Shown here in pieces: positions 62,425-63,099 of a stretch of DNA of 63,099 nucleotides (position 1 is its first letter; the number at the start of each line of letters is the position of its first letter). The notes under the pieces were generated by a model. That model ran no database searches. It had not been told where the DNA came from and saw only the letters and a program-made list of their open reading frames with translations. Source of the DNA: Candidatus Peregrinibacteria bacterium (GTDB lineage Bacteria; Patescibacteriota; Gracilibacteria; UBA1369; JABINC01); NCBI GenBank assembly GCA_030700255.1, contig JAUYJN010000015.1, forward strand, positions 1-63,099, written 5' to 3'. Made by a program: the position numbers and the translations under genes.

Positions 62425-63099
62425 ATGTACAATAAAAAATCAAGCGGACTCGTGGGAGAAAACACCCTGCAGGAATCAAACGGACTCGTGGAAAATACCC
62501 TGCAGAAATCCGCCGGACTCAGGGAAAATACCTTGCAGAAATCCGCCGGGGTCAAGGCGAAAAACGATCTTTTGGCGGCAAAAAACCTTCATAAAAAATT
62601 TATTTCCCTTGGCAATCAACGAAATAAAATTACTCACGAACTTATCCTTCTGATTCCCGAGATCTATAAAAAAGAGATTTATAAATCTTATGGTTGCGCG
62701 AATATTTACGAATACGCCGCACGATTTGGCGGTGGAATCTCCGCCGGAGTCGTGGATAAAGTTATAAAAGTTGAAAAAAAATTAAGCGAATTCAGATGTC
62801 AAAATTTGTTTGAAACCGAGAGAGAGAAAGTAGTTCACAAAATCGCTATAGTGGCTTGCTTTGCTACAAAAGAAAACGAGAAAGAGTTGATAAAAGTGGT
62901 CGAAAATCTGCCAAAGGCGGCGGGGATGGAATATTCGAGAGAAATGCGAGGAAAAATCTCACGTGCGCCGATGAAAATTGAGCTCGACGCCGTGATGCGA
63001 AATCAACTTGAAAAAATGAAACAAAAAATGAAGGTGCAATCTAACAAGGAAATATTGAAACGGCTTATACAAGCCCAGTTCGACCACTTTTTCCCCGGG
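62425..63099 (+). CDS. 5' part of an HNH-endonuclease-associated type gene
   Basis: A frame open from ATG 62425 past the window end (225 codons). It starts with three and a half in-frame repeats of an 11-residue unit (GLVENTLQKSA). After this, ARKLHKKF-type helix and the sequence FISLGNQRNKITHELILLIPEIYKKEIYKSYGCANIYEYAARFG match the N-terminal region of many HNH endonuclease proteins seen in Patescibacteria; the nuclease domain itself would lie beyond the window. GC content is above the window average. Confidence 0.6.
   Translation, partial: MYNKKSSGLVGENTLQESNGLVENTLQKSAGLRENTLQKSAGVKAKNDLLAAKNLHKKFISLGNQRNKITHELILLIPEIYKKEIYKSYGCANIYEYAARFGGGISAGVVDKVIKVEKKLSEFRCQNLFETEREKVVHKIAIVACFATKENEKELIKVVENLPKAAGMEYSREMRGKISRAPMKIELDAVMRNQLEKMKQKMKVQSNKEILKRLIQAQFDHFFPG
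62446..62553 (+). repeat. 33-bp in-frame tandem repeat
   Basis: GGACTC...GAAAATACC.TGCAGAAATC units start at 62446, 62482 and 62515, with a fourth partial one at 62548. Period 33 bases (36 for the first, which has an added GGA codon). Confidence 0.85.

Overview
The window is a gene-dense, AT-rich bacterial chromosome segment. It most likely comes from the Candidate Phyla Radiation (Patescibacteria), perhaps a Peregrinibacteria-like lineage; that placement is inferred from gene families, not from a marker tree. Supporting features are several tandem VirB2-type small pilins, a PilT/PilC-type pilus apparatus, an Elp3 enzyme, a DUF5671-like membrane protein, a compact LysW amino-acid pathway and many short conserved proteins without clear names. 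TGA acts as a stop, so the UGA-Gly code of Gracilibacteria/Absconditabacteria does not apply.

Layout. 0-5 kb: an orphan Phd-like antitoxin, two membrane proteins, then groES-groEL behind a clear CIRCE operator and promoter. 5-11 kb: RNase Y with a dismantled HD site, a C39-like lipoprotein, MurJ, a histone-H1-like peptide and AsnRS. 11-12 kb: a RelE-type toxin-antitoxin pair and tRNA-His with its terminator. 12-19 kb: a surface/export group (lamin-tail/PKD protein, leucyl aminopeptidase, FG-GAP/SLH protein). 19-22 kb: gmk, ssb, a Trm11-like methyltransferase and tRNA-Asn. 22-26 kb: an accessory patch (VapBC, a HEAT/pRiA4b-ORF3 protein, a Fic protein). 26-31 kb: Elp3, a channel-like protein, a CDF transporter, PpnN and a pair of paralogous 4-TM proteins.

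31-39 kb holds the genes for LysW-carrier biosynthesis of lysine or ornithine/arginine (lysK, lysJ, lysZ, argC/lysY, lysX, lysW). A ferritin-like gene lies inside the cluster, and an opposite-strand Rel/SpoT homologue splits it. The Rel protein keeps its synthetase motifs but has lost hydrolase residues. 39-45 kb: a secreted protein, FtsQ and its DUF1290 neighbour, a conserved protein, Dus and a Cys-rich protein. 45-49 kb: PilT followed by five tandem signal-peptide plus two-TM VirB2-like proteins, the most striking candidate system here. 49-56 kb: MetRS and a type IV pilus operon (PilN, PilO, PilC, three prepilin-like proteins, a PilX-like protein). 56-61 kb: a second TA pair with a palindromic operator on its promoter, an RNHCP protein, TilS, and a complete AbiEi/AbiEii system. 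61-63 kb has higher GC and looks like a mobile or foreign edge: a deiminase remnant, a BRO-type protein and the 5' part of an HNH-associated type gene with in-frame repeats.

Two cross-cutting signals are a dispersed REP-like intergenic repeat (six recognisable copies) and many short perfect GC-rich inverted repeats with tiny loops inside coding sequences.
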